A stretch of 64,000 nt of DNA from Sphingobacterium chungjuense (GTDB lineage Bacteria > Bacteroidota > Bacteroidia > Sphingobacteriales > Sphingobacteriaceae). The notes under the pieces were generated by a model. The model did not search any database, was not told the origin of the DNA, and saw nothing but the letters and a program-made list of their open reading frames with translations. The DNA is taken from assembly GCF_011316935.1 (NCBI RefSeq), contig NZ_WLYS01000007.1:105175-169174 (forward strand), in the 5' to 3' direction. Numbering within the stretch: position 1 is the stretch's first letter; each line of letters starts with the position of its first letter. Below are positions 15,455 through 23,882 of the stretch, one piece after another. The position numbers were made by a program, and so were the translations under genes.

Positions 15455-16597
15455 ATGCTTAGGATTACTCTTTTATTAACGTTGTTCTTCTTTACTAGTT
15501 ACGTACACGGCCAATTTGCACAAAAAATCCGCAATGGCTGGGTGGGAAGATACGTAAACTCTATCATCAATGACACCACGGCAGCCGACAAGGCCAATTT
15601 GACCATATACCCCACATTTGCAAGTGCTCCGGAAACTGGCGTTGAATTGGGTTTTTCAACGTTGAAATTGTATTATGCTAATGGCGATACATTAAATCGT
15701 TTAAGTGAAATGCAAGCTTTTACGTTTTTCACTTTTAAAGGTCAGTATGGCTTACAGTTAGAAAATGCGCTATATGGCGACCAAGATAAATGGTTTTTCT
15801 TGGGTGAAACAAAGATTCAGCGGTTTCCGCTCTCTTATTATGGTATCGGGCCAGGTACATCTAAGGAAAACCCCGCAACCGTAGATGCTTTTCAAATATC
15901 TGCCAAGCAACGGGTGTTGCGCAAATTGGCTGATAATTTCTTTGCCGGACCAGAGGTCGATTTTCAGTTACTTTCTGGTGTCAATTTCGAGCAGCCGGAA
16001 GAAGGTCAACCATTCGATATTCCTCGAGGAGGTGAGGGCGTCAGAAACATGGGACTGGGATTTGGATTTGTATACGACAACCGCCACAATGTATTGAATG
16101 TACGACAAGGTCTATTCGGTGAAATTGCTTACCTTAAAACAATTAGAGGTTTTGTAAGCGAGCACGACTTTGGCTCCTTCAATTTGGATGTTCGTTCATT
16201 CCATAAAGTCAAAGAAAACACTGTATTTGCCTGGCAGGCATCTGGACAATATGTACATGGAGAAGTGCCTTTCAATCAATTAGCACTATTGGGAGGAGAA
16301 CGTTTGATGCGCGGTTATTACCTTGGTCGATATCGAGATCGAGCTATGCTAGCTGCACAAGCAGAATATCGCATTCTACCCTTTTCTTTCAGCAAGCGAT
16401 TTGGCGCGGCCATATTTGGCTCCGTAGGAAATGTCGCTCCAGATCTAGGTTCTTTCCAAATGCGCAATACGCGTGTAGCAGGCGGTGTTGGTTTGCGATT
16501 CCTACTGTTTCCAAAGAAGGATATTTATTTACGCTTTGATCTAGCATTTACCAGAGAAGGCGCGAATATATATATCTTCAACGGGGAAGCCTTTTAA
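15455..16597 (+). CDS. BamA/TamA (Omp85)-family outer membrane barrel protein
   Basis: This 380-residue protein has a signal peptide (about residues 1-20, ending VHGQ) and a C-terminal barrel of Omp85 type. The family loop-6 motif is visible as RGYYLGRYRDR near residue 287, after LALLGGERLM. Canonical BamA has five POTRA domains before the barrel; here only about 60 residues precede it, so this is a short POTRA-less member and not the essential assembly factor. Such Bacteroidota proteins are often annotated as surface antigen or patatin-barrel-like. It is convergent with the AI-2E transporter gene. The exact function is unknown. Confidence 0.82.
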   Translation: MLRITLLLTLFFFTSYVHGQFAQKIRNGWVGRYVNSIINDTTAADKANLTIYPTFASAPETGVELGFSTLKLYYANGDTLNRLSEMQAFTFFTFKGQYGLQLENALYGDQDKWFFLGETKIQRFPLSYYGIGPGTSKENPATVDAFQISAKQRVLRKLADNFFAGPEVDFQLLSGVNFEQPEEGQPFDIPRGGEGVRNMGLGFGFVYDNRHNVLNVRQGLFGEIAYLKTIRGFVSEHDFGSFNLDVRSFHKVKENTVFAWQASGQYVHGEVPFNQLALLGGERLMRGYYLGRYRDRAMLAAQAEYRILPFSFSKRFGAAIFGSVGNVAPDLGSFQMRNTRVAGGVGLRFLLFPKKDIYLRFDLAFTREGANIYIFNGEAF

Positions 16598-16633
16598 TAT
16601 ATATCTAGTAGGAATAACGCATCGAAGATGTCG

Positions 16634-17695
16634 TCAATCTCCGATCAGATAGCCATAAGGCTTCAGCGTTTCTACTTGGTCGAAGATCACTTTGAAAATA
16701 CCAAGCAAGGGAATGAATAAAACCATACCTGCTGTTCCCCAAACCATACCACCTAACAACAACACCATGATCGTAAAAAGTGGACCTAATTGTACTTGGC
16801 CACCGGTAATCTTTGGCGTCAGCACGTAACTATCTAATTGTTGAGTAACCGTGAAGAATACCGTCACAATAATAGGTATACTGAGTGTATCTCTAGTAAT
16901 GAGCGTATAAAGGACAACAATACCTCCTCCAGCAACAGACCCGATATACGGAATAACATTGATAAGTGCAGCGATGATGGAGAAGAACAACGCATTTTCA
17001 ATGCCGATAATGGTTAATCCGATAAAATAGATGACCGAAAGGATTAACACAACTAAAAATATACCAGCAACATATCGGCTGGATACACGAGTGATCTTAT
17101 CGACGATTTCTTGGGTATGACCGACCTCATTATGACCGGCATATTTATCTACGATCTGTAGTACGAAGCTCTTAATTCTTCTACGGTATATCAACATCAA
17201 GATCGTGTACACTGTGATGATTAGTAGATTTCCTAAAATCGTGACTACCGAGAACAATACACCACCAAGCAATTTACCAGCAGAACTAGACCAAGTAGCC
17301 ACCTGCTCTTGGAGATATTCTTTTTGTTTAGAGATCGACACGTCGAAATGCTCCGAGACTAAGCTATGGCCATGCGCAAACATGGTATTGAACTTCTCGC
17401 CTATAGATTCCATTTCAGCTCCCAAGCCGACGAGTTCGTTGACAAGCACATATAGGACACCCACAATGACTAATAAAGTAACCAGCACCGAAATGACGGC
17501 AGCAATACCGCGCCCCAGATTCCAACCTTCTAGCTTTCGACATACGGGCAAGAGCAACATACCCATAAGCCCGCTAATCACAATGGGTACTAGAAAAGCT
17601 TTAGCAAAATACATGATCAGGAAAAACAAAACGATGAAAGCTAACACTTGATTAAAGCTTCCTAATACGGTCATTTTCGTAGGATTCGTCTTCAT
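16634..17695 (-). CDS. AI-2E family transporter (PerM/TqsA-like)
   Basis: This 353-residue polytopic membrane protein has two clusters of hydrophobic segments (about residues 15-85 and 150-340) around a hydrophilic region, and the family motif [17 protein letters not shown] near residue 240. The family exports small molecules such as autoinducer-2 or sodium; the substrate here cannot be told. Its start overlaps the stop of the pterin dehydratase gene by 4 bp, so the two are co-translated. Confidence 0.9.
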   Translation of the reverse strand: MKTNPTKMTVLGSFNQVLAFIVLFFLIMYFAKAFLVPIVISGLMGMLLLPVCRKLEGWNLGRGIAAVISVLVTLLVIVGVLYVLVNELVGLGAEMESIGEKFNTMFAHGHSLVSEHFDVSISKQKEYLQEQVATWSSSAGKLLGGVLFSVVTILGNLLIITVYTILMLIYRRRIKSFVLQIVDKYAGHNEVGHTQEIVDKITRVSSRYVAGIFLVVLILSVIYFIGLTIIGIENALFFSIIAALINVIPYIGSVAGGGIVVLYTLITRDTLSIPIIVTVFFTVTQQLDSYVLTPKITGGQVQLGPLFTIMVLLLGGMVWGTAGMVLFIPLLGIFKVIFDQVETLKPYGYLIGD

Positions 17696-17925
17696 ATATC
17701 TAATTGATCTATTGCTTTTGCTACCTGACGGTCTTTATCTGTTATTGTATCTCCACTATCGTGGGTAGTCAGCCAGATTTCAACTTTATTATATGTGTTT
17801 TTCCAAGTGGGGTGATGATTTGCAGACTCCGCAATTAGCGCTACGCGCGTCATAAACGCAAACGCCTCAGAGAAATTTGCAAATATAAATTTACGATACA
17901 ATTGATGATCGATTTCTTGCCACAT
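17692..17925 (-). CDS. Pterin-4a-carbinolamine dehydratase-like protein
   Basis: This 77-residue protein carries the active-site block of the family, [25 protein letters not shown], with the paired histidines and the following TDKD near the C terminus. It is slightly shorter than typical members (about 95-105 residues), lacking part of the N-terminal region. The enzyme recycles 4a-hydroxytetrahydrobiopterin after aromatic amino acid hydroxylation. The 4-bp overlap with the downstream transporter gene indicates an operon, though a functional link is not obvious. Confidence 0.88.
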   Translation of the reverse strand: MWQEIDHQLYRKFIFANFSEAFAFMTRVALIAESANHHPTWKNTYNKVEIWLTTHDSGDTITDKDRQVAKAIDQLDI

Positions 17926-17994
17926 AATAGTAAAATGTTTAACCGTGCTTGATAAACAGAATGTAGTACTGTATTGTTTGTGATCTACACCGCT

Positions 17995-18561
17995 TTATCG
18001 TTCTGTAGGCTCGATAAGGACATCCTGAAAACGCGAAAAGGTTTGATTTGCCATAGCTGCACTATCGGCAAATGTATCCGGGTCACTGCCTATTGTATTC
18101 AGTACATCCACAAAATTTTGCCACATACTAGCTGATTCATCACCATATCCGGAGAAAAAGCTAAAGCCCTGCGTAATCCTATATTTTTTCAGCATTTGAA
18201 CAATATACGGACCGCCCATGATTGAACCTTCCAGTACATATAACGCGCTCATCGCCTCGCGCACGTTGTTGATTGATGGCACTATCGCCTTGGTGTTCGC
18301 AGCTACTTCCCCACCTAATGCTTCTATATCGGCACGGATATGCGTGGAATTACGACGCTCTGAATAATCGGGCAACGCATCTTCGATGTATGGTTTTATA
18401 GCCTGTTCTATCGAAGAGAAGTAGGTATAAAATTTTTTCAAAATACGTGCGTAATCCTCTTCACTTCGAATGGTCTTCAATTGCTTGACAACGATTACTT
18501 CTAATGCTTGGTGCGCTTCTTTTGTATGCTCTTTTATATATTGATTTAACATCATATGCAT
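17995..18561 (-). CDS. Heme oxygenase (bacterial, BphO-like)
   Basis: This 188-residue helical protein has the expected proximal-histidine region HTKEAHQALE (residues 12-21) and the distal-helix motif YVLEGSIMGG (near residue 108). Heme oxygenases open heme to biliverdin, CO and free iron. Three ATGs occur within the first four codons (18561, 18555, 18552), and any could be used. No phytochrome gene adjoins, so an iron-recycling role is as likely as chromophore supply. It lies 69 bases upstream of the pterin dehydratase gene in the same direction. Confidence 0.88.
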   Translation of the reverse strand: MHMMLNQYIKEHTKEAHQALEVIVVKQLKTIRSEEDYARILKKFYTYFSSIEQAIKPYIEDALPDYSERRNSTHIRADIEALGGEVAANTKAIVPSINNVREAMSALYVLEGSIMGGPYIVQMLKKYRITQGFSFFSGYGDESASMWQNFVDVLNTIGSDPDTFADSAAMANQTFSRFQDVLIEPTER

Positions 18562-18656
18562 TACTATTAATTCCTGGAAACTATTGCCGCCAATATACTA
18601 GTTTTTTAAAAGTAAATCTCCACTAGTATGCCGGAACGTAACGTAGAATTGTCAGT

Positions 18657-18673
18657 TTGGCTTACTTTTTGCA
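18657..18673 (+). promoter_or_regulatory. Sigma-54-like (-24/-12) promoter of the 38-residue membrane protein
   Basis: TTGGCTTA, four bases, then TTGCA matches YTGGCAYR-N4-TTGCW at every conserved position but one (T for A in GGCA). The predicted start is near 18683, about 85 bases before the ATG at 18768. Confidence 0.45.
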
Positions 18674-18767
18674 TACCTGTACCATCCGGCGGTTTTTAGA
18701 CATCTGATTTTTTAAGCTGAAGCAGTAAAATACCCACTCGGTGACATGTACAACAAATAATAGATTT

Positions 18768-18884
18768 ATGAACATCAAAAATTCTATCAGTAGACAACCA
18801 AAAGCGATTCGCGATATATTGGGCAATATATCTATGCTCGCTTTAATCATCCTACTACTTTTTGTATTGGAGTACACTAATTAG
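18768..18884 (+). CDS. Small single-pass membrane protein (38 residues)
   Basis: A short reading frame encodes a basic N terminus (MNIKNSISRQPKAIRD) and one hydrophobic segment (about residues 19-34, ending LLLFVLEYTN). The layout resembles the tiny stress-induced membrane proteins of Bacteroidota, but I cannot name a family. Support for expression comes from the sigma-54-like promoter upstream (18657-18673). A GTG at 18741 would give nine more residues. A 71-residue frame on the opposite strand over the same bases looks less protein-like. It is the only + strand gene between dnaK's neighbourhood and 25.9 kb besides the Omp85-like gene. Confidence 0.5.
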   Translation: MNIKNSISRQPKAIRDILGNISMLALIILLLFVLEYTN

Positions 18885-18914
18885 TAACGGCCTTAAATTA
18901 TCCGTTATTGCGCA

Positions 18915-18962
18915 AAAAATATCCCCGTTGCGACAACTTTAGAAAGTCTTTGCAACGGGGAT
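18915..18962 (-). terminator. Terminator of the GH92/endonuclease operon
   Basis: A perfect 11-bp stem (18921-18931 with 18952-18962) is followed leftward by AT and a T-run. Confidence 0.8.
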
Positions 18963-18985
18963 GTACATTTAAGATTATACTTTGC

Positions 18986-19936
18986 TTATCGAACCGGAAT
19001 AGTAATTTCTGCTACCACCGGAAAATGATCTGAAGGTAGCCTTGCTTCATAATCTTTAAATGACAACTCACTCGGAAAGTCCCCTTTCTTAACCTCATTA
19101 TCACCCGCAGCACTACGATAAGTGTCTAATAATACAGCATATTTTTTCACTGAAATAGCTTTACTCACAAAAATGTGATCAATGCGACTATCTGTCCAGA
19201 GGTTTGGATCAAAAGCATTGAAAGTACCATTATGTGCATAGCGTAATGAAGCCTGCTCATAAGCATCGGCGACATAGCCAGATCCTTGTATAATTTGATA
19301 AATAGAATTGCGTTGATCGACATTGAAATCACCGGTCCACAACACATCATCATCGCCTACTACATTACGAATACGTTGCAACACCAACTTGCAACTTTCT
19401 TCTCGGGCTTGCAGACCTACGTGATCCAAGTGCAGATTGAAAAACCACAATCGCTTGCCGCTGGCGTTGTCTTCTAAGCGTGCCCATGTGCAGATTCGAG
19501 GCAAAGCTGCATCCCAACCTTTAGATGGTCTGTGTGGTGTTTCTGAAAGCCACATCACCCCTGAATCTAACAAAGAAAAACGATCAGATTTAAAAACAAT
19601 CGGAGCAAACTCTCCAGCTAACTTGCCATCATCACGACCTACCCCGATGAAGGTATATGCAGGCAACTGCTGCTTTAGATCATCAAATTGATGGGCTAAT
19701 ACTTCTTGACAACCAAATATATCAAAATCGTTGTATTTAATTAACGATGCGATAACTGGCAACCTGTTTTCCCAGGCATTACCTGCGTCGCGATCGCCCT
19801 TATTATCGTAACGTATATTGTAACTCGCTACCTTTAGAGCGATGGAATCTTGCGCTTGCGTAGCCAATCCGGCTATCATTAGGCATAGCCAAATACCTAC
19901 TATCTTATAGTTTGAAAACCATTGTTTACTTTTCAT
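18986..19936 (-). CDS. Secreted endonuclease/exonuclease/phosphatase-family protein
   Basis: This 316-residue protein starts at ATG 19936 with a signal peptide (ending LATQAQ near residue 29). The longer in-frame ORF to 20032 would run into the upstream gene. EEP-fold motifs are in order: VASYNIRYD, the metal-binding Glu in FGCQEVL, WFFNLHLDHVG, WTGDFNVD and the final SDHFPVVAEI. These enzymes hydrolyse phosphodiesters or phosphate monoesters. It follows the GH92 mannosidase gene by 10 bases, so both are probably made together for glycan or phospho-glycan use in the periplasm (inference). Confidence 0.9.
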   Translation of the reverse strand: MKSKQWFSNYKIVGIWLCLMIAGLATQAQDSIALKVASYNIRYDNKGDRDAGNAWENRLPVIASLIKYNDFDIFGCQEVLAHQFDDLKQQLPAYTFIGVGRDDGKLAGEFAPIVFKSDRFSLLDSGVMWLSETPHRPSKGWDAALPRICTWARLEDNASGKRLWFFNLHLDHVGLQAREESCKLVLQRIRNVVGDDDVLWTGDFNVDQRNSIYQIIQGSGYVADAYEQASLRYAHNGTFNAFDPNLWTDSRIDHIFVSKAISVKKYAVLLDTYRSAAGDNEVKKGDFPSELSFKDYEARLPSDHFPVVAEITIPVR

Positions 19937-19946
19937 CCTGTTCTTT

Positions 19947-22262
19947 TTATTTTTTAAGTTCATTCGTGAAAGAATAAGGGGCATCTTCTGATGCTGTACC
20001 GCGTTGTTCATTCGGCGTTGGCGCCATGTCAAAGCTTAACTTGGCTCCTTTTTGCAAGGTAGGAATATCCAGATAGTTCTTGGAATATTTCTTACCATTT
20101 ACTTTCAAGCTATTGACATACACATTTTCTTTCTGTTGGTTGGCGGCCGTGATCACCACCTTCTTGCCATTTTCCAGATGCAACGTCACTTTTTTGAATT
20201 GCGGCGAGCCTAATGCGTATTGATTGGTTCCTGGCGCTACCGGATAGAATCCTAAAGATGAATAAACATACCATGCCGATGTCTGCCCATTGTCTTCATC
20301 TCCACAATAGCCATCTGGCGTAGGCAAATAGAGGCGATCCATGATTTCACGAACCCAATACTGCGTTTTCCAAGGTGCTGCACTGTAATTATACAAGTAT
20401 GGCATATGCTGAATCGGCTGATTACCGTGAGCATACTGACCCATATTCATAATCTGCATTTCACGCATCTCGTGAATCATGCTACGACTATTCATCCCTT
20501 CATAGCTTGGAATGACAAATACAGTATCTAGCATAGCGGTAAACGCTTTGTTCCCGCCCATCAGCTCAATCAAACCTTGTGGATCATGGAATACACAGAA
20601 ACTCCAATGCCATGCGTTGCCTTCTGTATAATCTCTAGACCATCCACTCGGATCAAATGGCGATCTAAAAGTACCATCGCTGCTACGCGCGCGCATCAAT
20701 TTGGTGGATGGATCGTATAGCTTTTTGTAATTCATCGCTCGTTCTTTATATACCTGCAATTCATCAGCAGATTTGCCTAAAGCCTTACCAAATTGATAGA
20801 TCGACCAGTCATTGAAGGCGTATTCTAATGTCCGAGCGACGTTTTGTGTGATCTTGCTATCTATTGGGATATATCCCAAATCGTTGTAAAATGTATAACC
20901 CGCTCTACCTGTTGATGAATTGGTGGGATGCACATTATTGGCACCGTGTTTCACGGCTTCCCACAACGTATTGTAGTCATAATCTCTCAGGCCAGTCATG
21001 AAGGCATCCGCCACGACAGAGGCAGAGTTGTTGCCAATCATAGACGCCCGATGCCCTGGACTTGCCCATTCTGGCAAAAAGCCACTTTCTTTATACGCAT
21101 TCACTAAGCCTTCTTGCATCTGCGTATTCATCGAAGGATAAAGCAGATTCAACAATGGAAATAAGCTTCGAAAGGTATCCCAAAAACCCGTATCCGTGAA
21201 TAATGGACCTGGCAAAACTTGCCCGTTGTAAGGACTGTAATGCCATTGTTTCCCTGCTGCATCCCATTCTGAGAAATCGCGAGGAAAAAGTGTGGACCGG
21301 TAAAGGCAGGAATAAAAAGTACGTAAAAGATCCTTACGGTCGTCTTCAATTTCGACTTTTCCTAAAACCTCGTTCCAGCGATCGCGACCAGCTTGGGAAA
21401 CCGTTTCAAAATCATGATCTTTTACTTCTTTCAGATTGATTTCTGCTTGATCAAAACTAATAAAGGAAGATGCTACCTTGGCAATGACTTCTTCGCCGCG
21501 TTTAGTTTTAAATCCGATGATGGCACCAGCATGATCAGTAGTTGTCGCCTTTTTGTTCGCCACGAATTGACCATTTTCTACAATCTGCGAATAGGCAAAG
21601 GGCTTCTCGAATACGATAACAAAATAGTTTTTGAAATTTTCGGCAACACCACCGCTGTTTCGGGTAGTATATCCTTTTATCATACGCTGTTCGGGCAAGA
21701 TCTCTACATGAGATCCTTTGTCGAACGCATCGATCACCACATAGGCACTATCTGTCTTTGGATAGGTGATTCGAAAAATAGCGGCACGTTCTGTTGGTGT
21801 CAATTCCGTCGTGACATCGTGATCGGCTAAATATACGCTGTAATAATATGGTTTGGCTACCTCTGTCTTATGAGAGAACCAACTCGCCCGCTCATCTTGA
21901 TTAAACCGAGGTTGGCCGGTAATTGGCATCAAAGAGAATTGACCATAATCGTTGTTCCAAGGACTGGGTTGATGCGTTTGCTTAAATCCACGGATTTTAT
22001 CGGCCGTATAGGTATAAGTCCAACCATTACCCATTTCACCAGTTTGCGGCGTCCAAAAGTTCATTCCCCATGGTCGGGCGATGGCAGGATACGTATTTCC
22101 ATTGGACAATTCGTACTTAGACATGGTGCCGATGATGGGATCAGCAAAGTCAACAGGTTCGTACGATTTTGATTTCTTGCTTTGCGCAAATCCCATAAAT
22201 ACAGACAAGAACGCGAAGATGCATAGCATGCCATTTCTTATCAAGGAGTTACATTTCATCAT
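19947..22262 (-). CDS. Glycoside hydrolase family 92 (alpha-mannosidase)
   Basis: This 771-residue protein has a signal peptide (ending GFAQ near residue 27), the N-terminal beta-sandwich region (FADPIIGT, MGNGWTYTY) and the GH92 catalytic barrel. The family hallmark GDEDNGQTSAWYVYSSLGFYPV is near residue 670, where the acidic residues serve calcium-dependent catalysis. GH92 enzymes are exo-acting alpha-mannosidases releasing mannose from N-glycans or yeast mannan. It heads a two-gene unit with the EEP-family gene. No SusC/SusD pair is adjacent, so this is not a classical polysaccharide utilisation locus. The start could be either of two adjacent ATGs. Confidence 0.93.
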   Translation of the reverse strand: MMKCNSLIRNGMLCIFAFLSVFMGFAQSKKSKSYEPVDFADPIIGTMSKYELSNGNTYPAIARPWGMNFWTPQTGEMGNGWTYTYTADKIRGFKQTHQPSPWNNDYGQFSLMPITGQPRFNQDERASWFSHKTEVAKPYYYSVYLADHDVTTELTPTERAAIFRITYPKTDSAYVVIDAFDKGSHVEILPEQRMIKGYTTRNSGGVAENFKNYFVIVFEKPFAYSQIVENGQFVANKKATTTDHAGAIIGFKTKRGEEVIAKVASSFISFDQAEINLKEVKDHDFETVSQAGRDRWNEVLGKVEIEDDRKDLLRTFYSCLYRSTLFPRDFSEWDAAGKQWHYSPYNGQVLPGPLFTDTGFWDTFRSLFPLLNLLYPSMNTQMQEGLVNAYKESGFLPEWASPGHRASMIGNNSASVVADAFMTGLRDYDYNTLWEAVKHGANNVHPTNSSTGRAGYTFYNDLGYIPIDSKITQNVARTLEYAFNDWSIYQFGKALGKSADELQVYKERAMNYKKLYDPSTKLMRARSSDGTFRSPFDPSGWSRDYTEGNAWHWSFCVFHDPQGLIELMGGNKAFTAMLDTVFVIPSYEGMNSRSMIHEMREMQIMNMGQYAHGNQPIQHMPYLYNYSAAPWKTQYWVREIMDRLYLPTPDGYCGDEDNGQTSAWYVYSSLGFYPVAPGTNQYALGSPQFKKVTLHLENGKKVVITAANQQKENVYVNSLKVNGKKYSKNYLDIPTLQKGAKLSFDMAPTPNEQRGTASEDAPYSFTNELKK

Positions 22263-22575
22263 AGTAGATTTTAGGCTGTCAACTCTAATTAGCTAACACG
22301 TTTTAGCAATAATACAGAATATTAGCTAATTCTGAGAGTTCTCACTAAATTATTGACGAAGATGTAATAGGGATTTTACAGTAGTACAGAGTGCATACAA
22401 ATTCTGCATACCATAGTTTGGTTATGTCAAAACAGTATTTTACAAAAAAAACGAAGTAACAACATGATGCCATTTTGAAAAAAGCATCATAAGGAATAGT
22501 TGAAAAGACTAATGCACGCGTTCAATTCGCAGCATCAGATTATCCATAAGAAAAGGAATAACTTAAAAAGTTGAT
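22263..22575. other. Intergenic region without a recognisable gene
   Basis: A 313-base AT-rich gap between the GH92 gene and ribH, both leftward. I see no open frame of note, no strong hairpin with a T-run and no clear TAnnTTTG promoter. It presumably holds the GH92 promoter. Confidence 0.4.
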
Positions 22576-23064
22576 TTAGAAACGACGACTGATGTGTGCC
22601 ATCTGAATTGCCGTTACCGCAGCTTCATCGCCCTTATTGCCGTGTTTACCACCTGCTCTATCAATAGCCTGCTGCTCATTATCAGTAGTTAGAACCCCAA
22701 AAATAGCAGGCTTATTGTATTTTAATCCGACATTGGCAATGCCATCGGCCACAGCACTGCAAATAAAATCAAAATGTCTTGTTTCGCCTTGTATCACACA
22801 ACCAAGACAGATGACTGCATCAAAACCTTCGTTGCGCAATGCGATATCTGCACCAGATATCAGCTCAAAACTGCCCGGAACTTGGACTACTTCAATATCC
22901 TGTTCGGCTACGCCGTGTGCCAGCAATTTATCAACCGCTCCAGATAGCAAAGCGCCCGTTATACTCGCATTCCATTGCGCAACCAAAATGGCAAAACGAA
23001 AACCAGCTGCATTCTGAACGTTTAAATGAGAGAAATCCGATAAATTTTTAAGACTACTTGACAT
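22576..23064 (-). CDS. ribH: 6,7-dimethyl-8-ribityllumazine synthase
   Basis: This 162-residue enzyme of riboflavin synthesis condenses 5-amino-6-ribitylaminouracil with 3,4-dihydroxy-2-butanone 4-phosphate. Family motifs are clear: QWNASITGALLSGA near residue 30, VQVPGSFELISGA near 61, CLGCVIQGETRHFDFI with the catalytic histidine near 96, and FGVLTTDNEQQAIDRAGG near 122. The length is normal. It lies downstream of the TPR gene in the same direction, but a terminator separates them (23084-23103), so it is partly uncoupled. Confidence 0.96.
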   Translation of the reverse strand: MSSSLKNLSDFSHLNVQNAAGFRFAILVAQWNASITGALLSGAVDKLLAHGVAEQDIEVVQVPGSFELISGADIALRNEGFDAVICLGCVIQGETRHFDFICSAVADGIANVGLKYNKPAIFGVLTTDNEQQAIDRAGGKHGNKGDEAAVTAIQMAHISRRF

Positions 23065-23078
23065 AGAACAAATATACG

Positions 23079-23103
23079 AAAAAGGGCTACTTTTTAGTAG
23101 CCC
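23079..23103 (-). terminator. Terminator/attenuator between the TPR gene and ribH
   Basis: A perfect 7-bp stem (23084-23090 with 23097-23103) with a 6-nt loop and a leftward T-run. It lies only about 20 bases upstream of the ribH start codon, so read-through may set ribH expression. Confidence 0.75.
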
Positions 23104-23130
23104 TCCTATCTTATTTATAACGTCGAAACG

Positions 23131-23802
23131 TTATTTTTTTGTTTGTACACGTGCGATGTGTCCTTCGATGCCAGAAGCTTCATTGCTTTCTGGGAAGTCC
23201 TCTTGAATCCTAACGTAAGCAGATTCTGCTCCCTTAAAATCATTTTGCACTTCGTACACCAATGCAAGTTTTTTCAAGAACAAGGGTGTTGTATAAGAGT
23301 TAGTAGACTTATCGGCCGCTTTTTTGTAAAATTTAGCCGCTTTATCATAAATTTTCTCTTCAGAGTAAGCATCGCCTAATAATCCGATAATCAATGGATC
23401 TAGCACTTCACTTCCTGTCTCATTGTATCTCTCTAGATGAGTAATAGCTTCTTTGAAGTTTCTTTGCTTCAAATACAAGCCGCCAAGATACGCATTAGCC
23501 ATATTAGCAGAAGCGGTATTAGAATATTCATCGGCGATCTCTTTAAGGCCAATAAGAGAACCGTCACCTGTGATCGCTTTTTGTTGTAAAGAATCGATGG
23601 TTGCATATTGCTCCGCTTTAAACATCAAACTAGCCGCTTTTTCAGCTCTTGGTTTGAGATACAAAAATTGGTAGCCAATGTAAAGTACAATTAATGCTGC
23701 GATACCCGCAACGATAAATACGAGACTCTTGGAATTGTTTTGTATAAAAGATCCCTTGTTCAATGGGCTCTTCTCTGTATTCTTAATTTCATTCGTTGAC
23801 AT
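23131..23802 (-). CDS. Membrane-anchored tetratricopeptide repeat protein (YfgM-like)
   Basis: This 223-residue protein has a cytoplasmic N terminus of about 25 residues, one membrane segment (about residues 27-49) and an extracytoplasmic TPR domain (about residues 85-220, with units around NAYLGGLYLKQRNFKEAITHLERY and LLGDAYSEEKIYDKAAKFYKKA). The layout matches YfgM-type periplasmic TPR proteins, which work with the SecYEG/PpiD chaperone network in E. coli; that role is only inferred here. A full Bacteroidota promoter precedes it. Confidence 0.82.
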   Translation of the reverse strand: MSTNEIKNTEKSPLNKGSFIQNNSKSLVFIVAGIAALIVLYIGYQFLYLKPRAEKAASLMFKAEQYATIDSLQQKAITGDGSLIGLKEIADEYSNTASANMANAYLGGLYLKQRNFKEAITHLERYNETGSEVLDPLIIGLLGDAYSEEKIYDKAAKFYKKAADKSTNSYTTPLFLKKLALVYEVQNDFKGAESAYVRIQEDFPESNEASGIEGHIARVQTKK

Positions 23803-23824
23803 CAGTTCATACTATTTTGGAACG

Positions 23825-23854
23825 CAAAAATACACTTTTCAAAATTACATGCAA
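23825..23854 (-). promoter_or_regulatory. Promoter of the TPR gene
   Basis: Read leftward: TTG (23852-23854), 19 nt, TATTTTTG (23825-23832). Both elements and the spacing fit the Bacteroidota consensus. The ATG follows at 23802. Confidence 0.65.
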
Positions 23855-23882
23855 CAAAATTGGCTATAATTTGCAAACTTAT

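Noticed and set aside
18662..18877. A 71-residue leftward frame over the small membrane protein region.
   Set aside because: Its sequence is poor in recognisable features, it is antisense to the better-supported 38-residue frame, and it has no promoter.
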